Source of the DNA: Amycolatopsis echigonensis
GTDB lineage: Bacteria > Actinomycetota > Actinomycetes > Mycobacteriales > Pseudonocardiaceae
Length of the DNA stretch: 64,000 bases
NCBI RefSeq assembly: GCF_014174495.1
Contig: NZ_JACJHR010000027.1
Location: 46,303 to 110,302, forward strand
Reading direction: 5' to 3'
Part shown: in pieces, positions 1-8,130 of the stretch
Layout: each line of letters begins with the position of its first letter
How positions within the stretch are numbered: position 1 is the first letter of the stretch
Notes under the pieces: generated by a model
What the model was told of the DNA's origin: nothing
The model's database searches: none
What the model saw: only the letters and a program-made list of their open reading frames with translations
Translations under genes and position numbers: made by a program

Positions 1-386
1 TCGAGCGACGGCATCTGCCGCAGCGTGAACCGGTAGGAGCCGTCCAGGGCCCGGATCGATTCGCTGAGCTGGCGGCGGTGCGCGGGGTTGAGCACGTCGG
101 GGATGGCAAGGCGGATGTCGGTGCGCTGGTCGCGGTTGCGCATTTTCGCCGGAATGGCGTCGAAGCCCGAGACGACCGCTTCGGCGAGCGGCAGCAGTGC
201 TTCGCCCGCCTCGGACAGCCGGGTGTGGTGGGTGGAGCGGTCGAACAGCGGTTCGCCCAGCTCGCGTTCGAGGTCGCGAATCCGCTGGCTGAGCGGCGGC
301 ACCGACATGTTCAGCGACCGCGCGGCGCGGGTGAAGTTCAGCTCGCGCGCGACCGCGAGGAAGTACCGCAGGTGGTGGATCTCCAC
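1..386 (-). CDS. LysR-family transcriptional regulator, N-terminal part (runs off the left edge)
   Basis: Reverse-strand translation from a GTG at 386 begins with the classical LysR winged-helix pattern (HHLRYFLAVARELNF, then RAARSLNMSVPPLSQRIRDLE and LGEPLFDRSTHHTRL). About 128 residues are present, covering the DNA-binding domain and linker; the effector-binding domain lies outside the window. A GTG at 404 is an alternative start, but the protein then begins with six residues unlike the family. The gene is divergent from the CoA-transferase operon, the usual position of a LysR activator of its neighbour. The inducer is inferred to be an intermediate of that acyl-CoA pathway; nothing in the sequence names it. 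Confidence 0.9.
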   Translation of the reverse strand, partial: MEIHHLRYFLAVARELNFTRAARSLNMSVPPLSQRIRDLERELGEPLFDRSTHHTRLSEAGEALLPLAEAVVSGFDAIPAKMRNRDQRTDIRLAIPDVLNPAHRRQLSESIRALDGSYRFTLRQMPSL

Positions 387-410
387 GCAGTGCAGCGTAC
401 CCACGGTGTT

Positions 411-435
411 ATCAGCGTGGTCATACCGATCTGAT
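411..435. promoter_or_regulatory. 25-bp interrupted dyad, candidate LysR operator
   Basis: The intergenic region between the LysR gene and the CoA-transferase holds nested symmetric half-sites: ATCAG/CTGAT on the outside and GGT/ACC inside, all centred on base 423. Interrupted dyads in the shared promoter region are typical LysR-type binding sites. Assignment to this LysR protein is inferred from position. Confidence 0.55.
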
Positions 436-516
436 GCACTCGGTCATTCCCTTCCGGTGAGCAAGCGCTTAGCGTCAAGAGCGAAGCCAAAGATCGTCAA
501 CGGGAGGACCGCGAAG

Positions 517-1689
517 ATGCCCGACGAAGCCACCGGACCGCTTTCCGGGGTGAAGGTGCTCGACCTGTCGTCCGCGGTGATGGGCCCGTACGCCACGCAG
601 ATCCTCGGCGACTTCGGTGCCGACGTGATCCGGGTCGAACCGCTGCGCGACGTCGCCCGGCACTCGCCGGCCAACACCGGCCGCACGCCGGGGATGGCCC
701 CGCTGTACATGCAGGTCAACCAGAACAAACGCAGTATCGAACTCGACCTCAAGGACCCCGCCGGCCGCGAAGACCTCTTCGCCCTGCTCGCCGACGCCGA
801 CGTCCTCGTCACCAACATGCGCGCCGCCGCCCTCGACCGGCTCGGCCTCGGCTACGAGCAGCTGCGCGAATGCTTCCCGCGCCTCGTCTACGCCCACGCG
901 CAGGGCTTCGCGCCCCACTCGTCGCGCGCCAACCGCCCCGCCTACGACGAGGTCATCCAGGCCACGTCCGGCCTGGTCAGCCTGCAGGACCGGGCGGGCG
1001 GCACGCTGCAGTTCGTCCCGACCTTCATCGCCGACAAGACCGCCGCGCTGTACCTGCTGGGCGGCGTTCTCGCCGCGCTGTTCGACCAGCAGCGCACCGG
1101 CAAGGGCCAGCAGGTCGAACTGGCGATGGCCGACGCGATGATCGCGGTCAACCTCGTCGAGCACCTGGCGGGCGACGTCTTCGTCCCGGCCGCCGGCGAC
1201 GTCGGCAACCCGCTTTCGCTCAGCGACACGCACGCCGCCATGCGCACGGCCGACGGCGGCGCGATCGCCGCGGTGCCCTACACCAACGACGCCGTGCGGA
1301 CGCTGCTGATCGGCGCCGGCCTCGAAGACGCCGCGGCCGATCCGGCCTGGGACTCCCCGGTGATCGACCGGGAGATTTTCACCGCGGGGGTGGAGAAGGT
1401 ACTGGCCAACTCCACGAACCGCACCACCGCGGAGTGGGAGGAGTACCTGACCGCCCATGACGTTCCGTACGCGGTCGTCGTCGACATCGCCGACCTGCCG
1501 ACCGACCCGTACGTTCAGGAAGTCGGGCTGATCACCGAGCGGGAACACCCGACCGAGGGCACGATCCGCGTAGTGGAGAGCCCGCTGCATTTCTCGCGGA
1601 CCCCGGCCGGGTTCCGCAGGCACGCCGAACGCGCCGGAGCGAGCACCGCCGAAGTCGTCGGAGCCGTACGCACCACTGAAGGGGTTTGA
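517..1689 (+). CDS. CaiB/BaiF (class III) CoA-transferase
   Basis: A 390-residue protein of the formyl-CoA transferase/CaiB family, which moves CoA between carboxylic acids through an aspartyl-CoA intermediate. Visible family features are the N-terminal LSGVKVLDLSSAVMGPYATQ and LGDFGADVIRVEP segments, NKRSIELDLKDP, and the PAYDEVIQATSG motif that supplies the catalytic Asp (about residue 144). The start at 517 has GGGAGG ten bases upstream; the frame stays open further left but has no family similarity there. It is the first gene of a co-directional catabolic operon, so it probably activates the pathway's acid substrate to its CoA ester. The substrate is unknown. Confidence 0.9.
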   Translation: MPDEATGPLSGVKVLDLSSAVMGPYATQILGDFGADVIRVEPLRDVARHSPANTGRTPGMAPLYMQVNQNKRSIELDLKDPAGREDLFALLADADVLVTNMRAAALDRLGLGYEQLRECFPRLVYAHAQGFAPHSSRANRPAYDEVIQATSGLVSLQDRAGGTLQFVPTFIADKTAALYLLGGVLAALFDQQRTGKGQQVELAMADAMIAVNLVEHLAGDVFVPAAGDVGNPLSLSDTHAAMRTADGGAIAAVPYTNDAVRTLLIGAGLEDAAADPAWDSPVIDREIFTAGVEKVLANSTNRTTAEWEEYLTAHDVPYAVVVDIADLPTDPYVQEVGLITEREHPTEGTIRVVESPLHFSRTPAGFRRHAERAGASTAEVVGAVRTTEGV

Positions 1690-1692
1690 TCG

Positions 1693-2865
1693 ATGGATCT
1701 CGAACTGTCTCAAGAGGACCTCGCGTTCCGGGACGAATTGCGGGAGGTGTTCCTGGGCGCGATTCCGGAGGAAATTCGCAAGCGCAGCGCGCTCGGCCAG
1801 ATCACGCGCGACGACATCGTCACGAGCCAGCGGATCCTGAACGAGCACGGCCTCGCCGTGCCGCACTGGCCGGTCGAATGGGGCGGCCGCGATTGGACGC
1901 CGACCCAGTCCCACATCTACGCCTCCGAACTGCAGCGCAACGCGGTGCCGCAGCCGCTCGCCTTCAACGCGAGCATGGTCGGCCCGATCATCGCCGAGTT
2001 CGGCAGCGAGGAACAGAAGAAGAAGTTCCTCCCGGCCACCGCGAATCTCGACATCTGGTGGTCGCAGGGCTTCTCCGAGCCGGAGGCCGGTTCGGACCTG
2101 GCCGGGCTGCGCACCACCGCGAAACGCGACGGCGACCACTACGTCCTCAATGGACAGAAGACCTGGACCACGCTCGGCCAGTACGGCGACTGGATGTTCG
2201 TGCTCGCGCGGACCAACCCGGACGCGCCGCGCAAGCAGCAGGGCCTGTCCTTCCTGCTGCTCGACCTGAACACGCCGGGGATCGAGCGCCGTCCGATCAA
2301 GCTGGTCGACGGGTCCGCCGAGGTCAACGAGTTCTTCTTCGACAACGTGCTCATCCCGGCGGAGAACCTCGTCGGCGAGGAGAACAAGGGCTGGACGTAC
2401 GCGAAGTTCCTGCTCGGCAACGAGCGCAACGGCATCGCCCAGGTCGGCACCGGTCAGCGGATTTTCGCCGACCTCGCCGCCGCGGCCGCGGATCTGCCCA
2501 CTGAGGACGGTCCGCTCGCGGACGACCACGAGTTCCGCGCGGCCATGCACACCGCGAAGACCACGCTGCTCGCGCTGGAGGCGACCCAGATGCGGGTCAC
2601 CGCCGCTTCGGAAAACGGCCAGCCGAGCCCGGTGTCGTCGCTGCTCAAGATGGAGGGCACGCAGGCCTTGCAGGCGCTCACGAAGCTGCGCATGCGCGCG
2701 GCCGGTTCCGACGGCATGCTGCTGGACACCGAGTCGCCGGTCCAGGCCGACGAGGCCGCGGTGGTGGCCGCGGCGCAGTACCTGAACCAGCGGAAGCTGT
2801 CGATTTTCGGCGGCTCCAACGAAATCCAGCGCGGCGTCATCGCGAAGACGATCCTCGGTCTGTAA
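1693..2865 (+). CDS. Acyl-CoA dehydrogenase (FadE-type), subunit with C-terminal GGSNEIQR motif
   Basis: A 390-residue flavoprotein of the acyl-CoA dehydrogenase family, catalysing alpha,beta-dehydrogenation of an acyl-CoA with FAD. Seen are the middle-domain WWSQGFSEPEAGSDLAGLRTTA and GQKTWTT segments and the C-terminal FGGSNEIQRGVIAKTILGL. The position that holds the catalytic Glu in straight-chain enzymes (YEGT) is Gly here, as in CaiA-like and steroid-type members that place the base elsewhere. It starts 4 bases after the CoA-transferase stop and is followed 13 bases later by a second, divergent family member. A heteromeric enzyme is likely by analogy with actinobacterial alpha2beta2 dehydrogenases. 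Confidence 0.9.
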   Translation: MDLELSQEDLAFRDELREVFLGAIPEEIRKRSALGQITRDDIVTSQRILNEHGLAVPHWPVEWGGRDWTPTQSHIYASELQRNAVPQPLAFNASMVGPIIAEFGSEEQKKKFLPATANLDIWWSQGFSEPEAGSDLAGLRTTAKRDGDHYVLNGQKTWTTLGQYGDWMFVLARTNPDAPRKQQGLSFLLLDLNTPGIERRPIKLVDGSAEVNEFFFDNVLIPAENLVGEENKGWTYAKFLLGNERNGIAQVGTGQRIFADLAAAAADLPTEDGPLADDHEFRAAMHTAKTTLLALEATQMRVTAASENGQPSPVSSLLKMEGTQALQALTKLRMRAAGSDGMLLDTESPVQADEAAVVAAAQYLNQRKLSIFGGSNEIQRGVIAKTILGL

Positions 2866-2878
2866 GGGACGGCGACTC

Positions 2879-4042
2879 ATGAACCTCGAATTCAACGAAG
2901 ACCAGAAGCTGCTGTTCGAGACCGTCGACACGGCGGTCGGCCGCGGCTACCCGGCGGGCGGCCGCGCGGCCGCGACGAGCAGCGAACTCGGCTGGAACGA
3001 CCAGGTCTGGAGCACCCTCGGCGAGCTGGGTCTCGCCGGTCTCCCGATCTCCGCGGACCACGACGGCGCGGGCGCGGGCCCGGTCGAGGTCTACGCGACG
3101 CTGGAGGCGATGGGCAAGCACGCGGCGGCCGAACCGCTGCTCGACGGCGTGTTCCTGCCGTCGTGGATCATCGCCGAGCTGGGCACCGACGACCAGGTCA
3201 AGGAGCTGCTGCCGGTGCTGGCCGGCGGCGGCACCACCATCGCGGTCGCGCACTCCGAGCCGGGGCGTCCGTGGGGCGTCGCGCCGACGGTGTCGGCAGC
3301 CGGTTCCGCGCTTACCGGCGTGAAGTCGCCGGTGCGCAACGCCGACCAGGCCGACAAGTTCCTGGTCACCGCCGTGGACGAGAACGGCCGCACCGGGGTG
3401 TACCTGGTCGAGGCGACCGCTGAAGGCATCACTCGCGTCGACGGCCGGGCCGCCGACTGGGGCCACACGTCACAGGTCGAATTCGCTGGTACGCCGGCGG
3501 TTCTGCTCGGCACCGCGGACTCTGACGTCGCTGCCGGGTTGCGTCGCGCGTTCTCGCGGGCCCGCGTCGCGGTCACCGGCGAGGCCATCGGCCTGATGGA
3601 AACCGGGCTCGCGATGACCGTCGAATACCTCAAGACGCGCAAGCAGTTCGGTGTTCCGCTGGCGGCGTTCCAGGCGCTCGTGCACCGTGCTGCCGACCTG
3701 TACGCGAAGGTCGAGCTGGCTCGTTCGCTGGCGCTGTGGGCCACCGCGACGGTCGAGGCGTACGACAACGGTGCGTCCACTGTGGACCTTGATGGCGCGG
3801 CTGACGACGCGTTCGTGTTCGTGTGCGACGCGGCGACCGCGACCGCCGAGGAGATCGTCCAGCTGCACGGCGGCATCGGAATGACTTACGAATCAGAGGT
3901 CGCGCACCACGCGGCGCGCCTCATCGCCATTACGGAGAGTTACGGCGGAGTGAGCGCGGCCCGTCGCCGCGCGCTAGCGTCGGACGCGTTGCTGACGCCG
4001 CCGAGCGCGCTGCTCAACAACGCGGACGCGGTCACCGCCTGA
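2879..4042 (+). CDS. Acyl-CoA dehydrogenase-like protein, probable second subunit
   Basis: A 387-residue acyl-CoA dehydrogenase family member, much more divergent than its upstream neighbour. The N-terminal helical domain (MNLEFNEDQKLLFET) and the C-terminal domain (TRKQFGVPLAAFQALVHRAAD and QLHGGIGMTYESEVAHHAARL) are clear. The central FAD-contacting region lacks the usual W-x-T/S motifs and is alanine/glycine-rich. In actinobacterial steroid and cholesterol degradation, adjacent FadE pairs form one heterotetramer with split active sites. This pair fits that layout, with this gene as the partner subunit. The substrate is not readable from sequence. Confidence 0.85.
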   Translation: MNLEFNEDQKLLFETVDTAVGRGYPAGGRAAATSSELGWNDQVWSTLGELGLAGLPISADHDGAGAGPVEVYATLEAMGKHAAAEPLLDGVFLPSWIIAELGTDDQVKELLPVLAGGGTTIAVAHSEPGRPWGVAPTVSAAGSALTGVKSPVRNADQADKFLVTAVDENGRTGVYLVEATAEGITRVDGRAADWGHTSQVEFAGTPAVLLGTADSDVAAGLRRAFSRARVAVTGEAIGLMETGLAMTVEYLKTRKQFGVPLAAFQALVHRAADLYAKVELARSLALWATATVEAYDNGASTVDLDGAADDAFVFVCDAATATAEEIVQLHGGIGMTYESEVAHHAARLIAITESYGGVSAARRRALASDALLTPPSALLNNADAVTA

Positions 4043-4056
4043 GAAAGGAGCGCGTC

Positions 4057-4914
4057 ATGCCGGTCGTCGCGATCGTCGGCGCTGGGGTCATCGGAGTGTC
4101 GTGGGCTCGGCTGTTCGCCGAGGCGGGCTGGACGGTGCGGGTCACCGATCCGCGTCCGGACCTGCGGGACATCGTCTCCCGGGAACTCGCCGGGCTACCC
4201 GTCACGGCAGTCGCGGACCTCGCGGAAGCCGCTGCCGGGGCCGACTTCGTCCAGGAGTCGGGTCCGGAGCGGATCGAGCTGAAGCGGGAAATGTTCGCGA
4301 CGCTCGCCGCCGCCACGCGCGACGACGCAGTGCTGGCTTCCTCCTCGTCGTCGCTGTTGCCCTCGGTGATCGCCGAGGGCAACGCGGCGGCCTCGCGGAT
4401 CGTGGTCGGGCACCCGTTCAACCCGCCCGAGCTGATGCCGCTGGTCGAGGTGGTGCCCGGGGTATCGACCTCCGAGGAGACCGTGAAGAAGGCCGTCGAG
4501 GTCTACCGCGGGCTGGGGAAGAAGCCGATCACGCTGAAGAAGGAAGTGCCCGGCTTCGTCGGGAACCGGCTGCAGAAGGTCTTCAACGACCAGGCGATGT
4601 ACCTCGTGCAGCAGGGTGTCGTGTCCGCGGCGGACCTGGACGAGCTGGTCAAGGCGTCGCTCGGGCCGCGGTGGGCGACCATCGGGCCGTTCGAGAGCAT
4701 GCACCTCGGCGGCGGGCCGGACGGGATCCGGCACCTGGTGAGCCACGTCGGTTCGCAGATGAAGTTCGAGATCGGCCGTCCGGACCGGGAACACCTCGAT
4801 GCGGTGATCGACGAGGTCGAGCAGACCTACGGCGCCGCGGACACTTACGCCGCGCGGGTCGAGGCGCGCGACAGCCGCACCCGCGCACTGCTGGACGCGC
4901 TGGAGAAGGAATGA
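4057..4914 (+). CDS. 3-hydroxyacyl-CoA dehydrogenase, NAD-binding
   Basis: A 285-residue protein with an N-terminal Rossmann motif GAGVIG at residues 7–12, the family signature HPFNPPELMPLVEV near residues 113–126 and KKEVPGFVGNRLQ before the helical C-terminal domain. This is the single-function NAD-dependent L-3-hydroxyacyl-CoA dehydrogenase layout (about 285 residues). The start at 4057 is preceded by AAAGGAG. The frame remains open upstream inside the previous gene, but that part has no family similarity. It would catalyse the third beta-oxidation step after the FadE pair; no enoyl-CoA hydratase is present in the operon, so that activity must come from elsewhere. Confidence 0.9.
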   Translation: MPVVAIVGAGVIGVSWARLFAEAGWTVRVTDPRPDLRDIVSRELAGLPVTAVADLAEAAAGADFVQESGPERIELKREMFATLAAATRDDAVLASSSSSLLPSVIAEGNAAASRIVVGHPFNPPELMPLVEVVPGVSTSEETVKKAVEVYRGLGKKPITLKKEVPGFVGNRLQKVFNDQAMYLVQQGVVSAADLDELVKASLGPRWATIGPFESMHLGGGPDGIRHLVSHVGSQMKFEIGRPDREHLDAVIDEVEQTYGAADTYAARVEARDSRTRALLDALEKE

Positions 4915-6392
4915 GCCTCACCGAACACCTCGAGGCCGCGCTCGCCAAGCCAGCCACCACCGACGGCTACGATCTGCACCAGCCCCTGGCCGATTTGCTC
5001 GGCTCGGTCGGGCTGCAAGAGTCCGACGCCGGCGGCCGGATCGAGTTCACCGGAGCCGACCCGGTGCTGCCGGGCGCGTTGCGGCTAGCCGGGGCGACGT
5101 CAATCGCGCTGGCGGCGAAATCCGTTGCGGTGGCGAAGATCTGGCAGCTGCGCGGTGGACGCGGACAGGACATCTCGATGGACCTGCGGACCGCGCCGCA
5201 CCGGCTGTGCCCGTTCTACGACCGGAAATGGGAACTGCTCGACGGCTACCCGCAAGGCGACCCGGCACGCGTCGATCCCGCGTTCGGCACGGATCGCTTC
5301 TACTCCACCGCGGACGGCCGCTGGGTGCACCCGATCAGCCCGTATCCGAAGCTGCGCAACGACGCGGCCGCGCTGCTGGGCGTTCCCGAGCGGGATGCCT
5401 TGGTGCGGCAAGCGATCTCGCAGTGGAATTCGTTCGAGCTGGAGGACGCCGCCGAGGCCGCGGGCGTCATCATGCCGGTGGTGCGGACGACCGAAGAGCT
5501 GATGGCCACCGAGCAGTACCAGTCGGTGCTGTCGACGATGCCGCCGGTGATCGTCGAGCGGATCGGTGACAGCCCGCCGGAACCGTTGCCTCCCAACCCT
5601 TCCACGCCACTCGAAGGGGTCCGTGCCCTCGGCCGGGCGCACATCATCGCGGGCGCTGGCTGCGGCCGCGCCTTGGCGCTGCACGGCGCGGACGTGCTGA
5701 ACGTGTGGGATCCGGGCGAATACGAACTGCCGGTGCTGTACGCGACGTCCAATGTGGGCGTCCGCTCCACACGGCTCGACTTCCGTCGTCCTGAGGACCA
5801 GGAGCGGATGCACGGGTTGCTGACCGGCGCGGACATCTTCTACGCCAACCGCCGCCCCGGATACCTCGCGCGGCACGGTCTTGACGCGGAAACCGCCGCC
5901 GAGATCCGTCCCGGCATCATCCACGCCGAGGTGACGCTCAACGGCGCCACTGGCCCGTGGTCCGGCCGCGTCGGCTTCGACCAGACGGCTGGCTGCCTGT
6001 CCGGCGTCATGCTGCTCGAAGGCGAGGGCGGGGTCCCGTCGCTGCCCGCGGTGCCGGTGGTGAACGACTACATCACCTCCTGGTTCCTGCAACTGGGAAT
6101 CCTGCGCGCCCTCATGCTCCGCGCCGAATGGGGCGGTTCCTATCGGGTGCAGGTTTCGCTCACGCGCGTTGCCTTGTGGTTGCTGAGCCTGGGAATCTTC
6201 GACAAGGGCTACGCCGCGGAGGTCGCGGGTGTTGCTCCCGGGCACGAATACTTCGATCCCGAGACGTTCACCGCGGACACTCCGCTTGGCCGCTACCGCG
6301 GGGTCACCGAGCAAATCCGGATGTCGGAAACTTCGGGCTATTACACGAATCCGTTGATCCCCAGGGGATCACACCGTCCAGAGTGGAGGTGA
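4911..6392 (+). CDS. CoA-transferase family III protein, two CaiB-type half domains
   Basis: A 493-residue protein whose ATG overlaps the previous stop (ATGA), implying coupled translation. The first half carries a CaiB-like substrate domain (WQLRGGRGQDISMDLRTAPH, then FYSTADGRWVHP). The second half begins a degenerate CaiB start segment at about residue 235 (LEGVRALGRAHIIAGAGCGRALALHGADVLNVWDP) and includes VGFDQTAG, which places an Asp where the catalytic residue is expected. This order (C-terminal-like half, then N-terminal-like half) is seen in longer actinobacterial members of the family. It probably hands CoA to or from a pathway intermediate; donor and acceptor are unknown. Confidence 0.85.
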   Translation: MSLTEHLEAALAKPATTDGYDLHQPLADLLGSVGLQESDAGGRIEFTGADPVLPGALRLAGATSIALAAKSVAVAKIWQLRGGRGQDISMDLRTAPHRLCPFYDRKWELLDGYPQGDPARVDPAFGTDRFYSTADGRWVHPISPYPKLRNDAAALLGVPERDALVRQAISQWNSFELEDAAEAAGVIMPVVRTTEELMATEQYQSVLSTMPPVIVERIGDSPPEPLPPNPSTPLEGVRALGRAHIIAGAGCGRALALHGADVLNVWDPGEYELPVLYATSNVGVRSTRLDFRRPEDQERMHGLLTGADIFYANRRPGYLARHGLDAETAAEIRPGIIHAEVTLNGATGPWSGRVGFDQTAGCLSGVMLLEGEGGVPSLPAVPVVNDYITSWFLQLGILRALMLRAEWGGSYRVQVSLTRVALWLLSLGIFDKGYAAEVAGVAPGHEYFDPETFTADTPLGRYRGVTEQIRMSETSGYYTNPLIPRGSHRPEWR

Positions 6393-6394
6393 CA

Positions 6395-7273
6395 GTGTTC
6401 AGCGAGCTGGTGGTGCTGGGCATTCGCACCGGGACGATTTACCGGGTCGGGCTTCCCGACGGGCAGGTTACCCCGCTGTACAAAGAGGCTGGCGTTTCGC
6501 CGGATGGCGTCGTCGTCGACGGTGACACTGTTTATTGGACCACCATGGGCATGCCCTCGCGCGACCCCTCGGTGCCGGGCGAGGCTGGCCTCGACTACTC
6601 GGCACGCAACGGCGGCCTGCACGCGGTTTCGTTTGACGGCACCGGTGCGCGCGATGTGGTCCCGAATGGAACGTTGACGACTGGGAAGCAGTTGGCCTTC
6701 AACGGTTCTCTGTATTGGGGGGACCGGGAGGGCTGCCGGATCACGCGGGTGCGTGCGGATGGCACTGAGCTCACGGACCTGATCGTGAACGAGCCGGACG
6801 ACAGCGGGATGCGGGAATGCGTTGGTGTCACGGTGGACGCTACGCATCTGTACTGGACACAGAAGGGTCCGGCCAAGGGCGGCCTCGGCCGGATTTTCCG
6901 TGCTGGCTTGGAGATTCCGGCTGGCGAGACAGCTCGCGATCGGTCTGACGTCGAGACCCTGTGGGATCACCTGCCGGAGCCGATCGACCTGGAAATCCAC
7001 GGTGGGTATCTGTATTGGACTGATCGAGGTGCCGCTCCGAAGGGCAACACGCTGAACCGTGCGCCGATCCCGGGTCCGGGGGAGAAGGGTGCCGAGCCGG
7101 AGATCCTGGCGAGCGGGTTCGCCGAGGCGATCGGCCTGGCGGTGGACGACGAGGTCGCTTACGTGTCCGACCTCGGCGGCCGGATCACCGCGGTGCCGTT
7201 GGTCGGTGGCGAGTCGCGGGTGGTGGTGGACATGGGCGAGCTGCTGTCCGGGATCGCGGGGATTCAGCGTTAG
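6395..7273 (+). CDS. Beta-propeller protein (SMP-30/DUF5050-like)
   Basis: A 292-residue protein with repeated blade-like motifs: DGDTVYWTT, NGSLYWGDR, DATHLYWTQ, HGGYLYWTD and DDEVAYVSD, each about 45–50 residues apart. This matches YWTD-like propellers related to gluconolactonase/SMP-30 or low-density-lipoprotein-receptor-type domains. The GTG start at 6395 has GGAGG five bases upstream; GTGs at 6383 and 6389 are less likely. It nearly overlaps the CoA-transferase stop and so closes the operon. No signal peptide is seen, so it is probably cytosolic. Its role is unknown; a lactonase or a ligand-binding propeller is possible. Confidence 0.75.
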   Translation: MFSELVVLGIRTGTIYRVGLPDGQVTPLYKEAGVSPDGVVVDGDTVYWTTMGMPSRDPSVPGEAGLDYSARNGGLHAVSFDGTGARDVVPNGTLTTGKQLAFNGSLYWGDREGCRITRVRADGTELTDLIVNEPDDSGMRECVGVTVDATHLYWTQKGPAKGGLGRIFRAGLEIPAGETARDRSDVETLWDHLPEPIDLEIHGGYLYWTDRGAAPKGNTLNRAPIPGPGEKGAEPEILASGFAEAIGLAVDDEVAYVSDLGGRITAVPLVGGESRVVVDMGELLSGIAGIQR

Positions 7274-7410
7274 TCTCTGGGCTGGTGGACGAACACCGAC
7301 AGTCGTGGGGGGGTGGCCGAGGTTCTGATCGTCCACAGTGGAACGTGGCTCTGCCAAGTCTATACTGGGAAGACGGCTCGATGTTGCTGCCCCCCGAGAA
7401 CTGACGGTTT

Positions 7411-8010
7411 TCAGTCCGCCGCGATCCCGCGCAAAATCATCTCCACCATCTTCAGCAAATGCTCCTGCAGATCGAACGGCGCGGCCTCGCTCTCGATCCA
7501 CGAGCTGAGCGTCCCGAAGTAGCCCGTAGCAAGCAATAACCCGGCCTGCGCCGGATCAACGTCCGCGCGGATCTCGCCGGCCTCCTGTGCCCGGGCGACG
7601 AATGTGGCGAACTCGCGCGCCAGTTCCGGATTGCCGAAGACGTTGGTGGAGTGGATCGCCGCGCCCATGCAGGCGATGGTTTCCGCTCGGGAGTCGAGGC
7701 TGTTGCGCGCCAATTCGGTCAGGTACCGGTTCAGCACCTCGCGCAGCGGCCGGTCCTCCAGATGTTCGGCGCGCACCGCGGTCATCGCGCGTTCCCGCCG
7801 GCGCAGGCTCCACTCGTCCAGGAAGGCCGTCTTGCGCTGGAAGTGGTTGAAGACGGTGGCGCGCGCGGTGTCGGCTCGTTCGGCGATGTCCTCCATCGTG
7901 GTGTTCTCGTAGCCGCGTTCCACGAACAGCTCCACGGCCGCCTGGAACAGCCGGTCCCGGCGTTCGTGTCGCTGCCTGGTCCGCCGATCGCTCGTCGCTT
8001 CTGCCGTCAT
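7411..8010 (-). CDS. TetR-family transcriptional regulator
   Basis: A 199-residue TetR-type repressor. The N-terminal helix-turn-helix reads AVELFVERGYENTTMEDIAERADTARATVFNHFQRK, with the typical F-x-H-F end of the recognition helix near residue 58; the remaining helices form the ligand-binding and dimerisation domain. It is divergent from the FAH/MBL operon, and a dyad (8087–8102) lies in the shared promoter. It most likely represses that operon and perhaps itself. The ligand is unknown but plausibly an aromatic or acyl intermediate. Confidence 0.9.
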   Translation of the reverse strand: MTAEATSDRRTRQRHERRDRLFQAAVELFVERGYENTTMEDIAERADTARATVFNHFQRKTAFLDEWSLRRRERAMTAVRAEHLEDRPLREVLNRYLTELARNSLDSRAETIACMGAAIHSTNVFGNPELAREFATFVARAQEAGEIRADVDPAQAGLLLATGYFGTLSSWIESEAAPFDLQEHLLKMVEMILRGIAAD

Positions 8011-8086
8011 GCCTCGCAGTCAACCATCATTTCTTCCCGGTGCCCGCTGAACGGCGCCCTTGACGCTGCCGCCGCCGCGGCTTAGC

Positions 8087-8111
8087 TTGGACTCAAGTCC
8101 AAAATTATACT
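8087..8111 (+). promoter_or_regulatory. Operator dyad and -10 element of the FAH/MBL operon
   Basis: TTGGACT–CA–AGTCCAA (8087–8102) is a perfect 7-bp dyad with a 2-base centre. It ends four bases before a TATACT hexamer (8106–8111) that fits an actinobacterial -10. The dyad therefore covers the promoter spacer, a classical TetR repression position. The -35 is weak (TTAGCT at 8082). Confidence 0.6.
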
Positions 8112-8130
8112 CCAGTTCAAGGAGGCGGCG

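Noticed and set aside
475..2931. 818-codon open frame on the minus strand opposite the CoA-transferase/acyl-CoA dehydrogenase genes
   Set aside because: Shadow of the G/C-biased third positions; Arg/Gly/Val-rich, no motifs and no SD.
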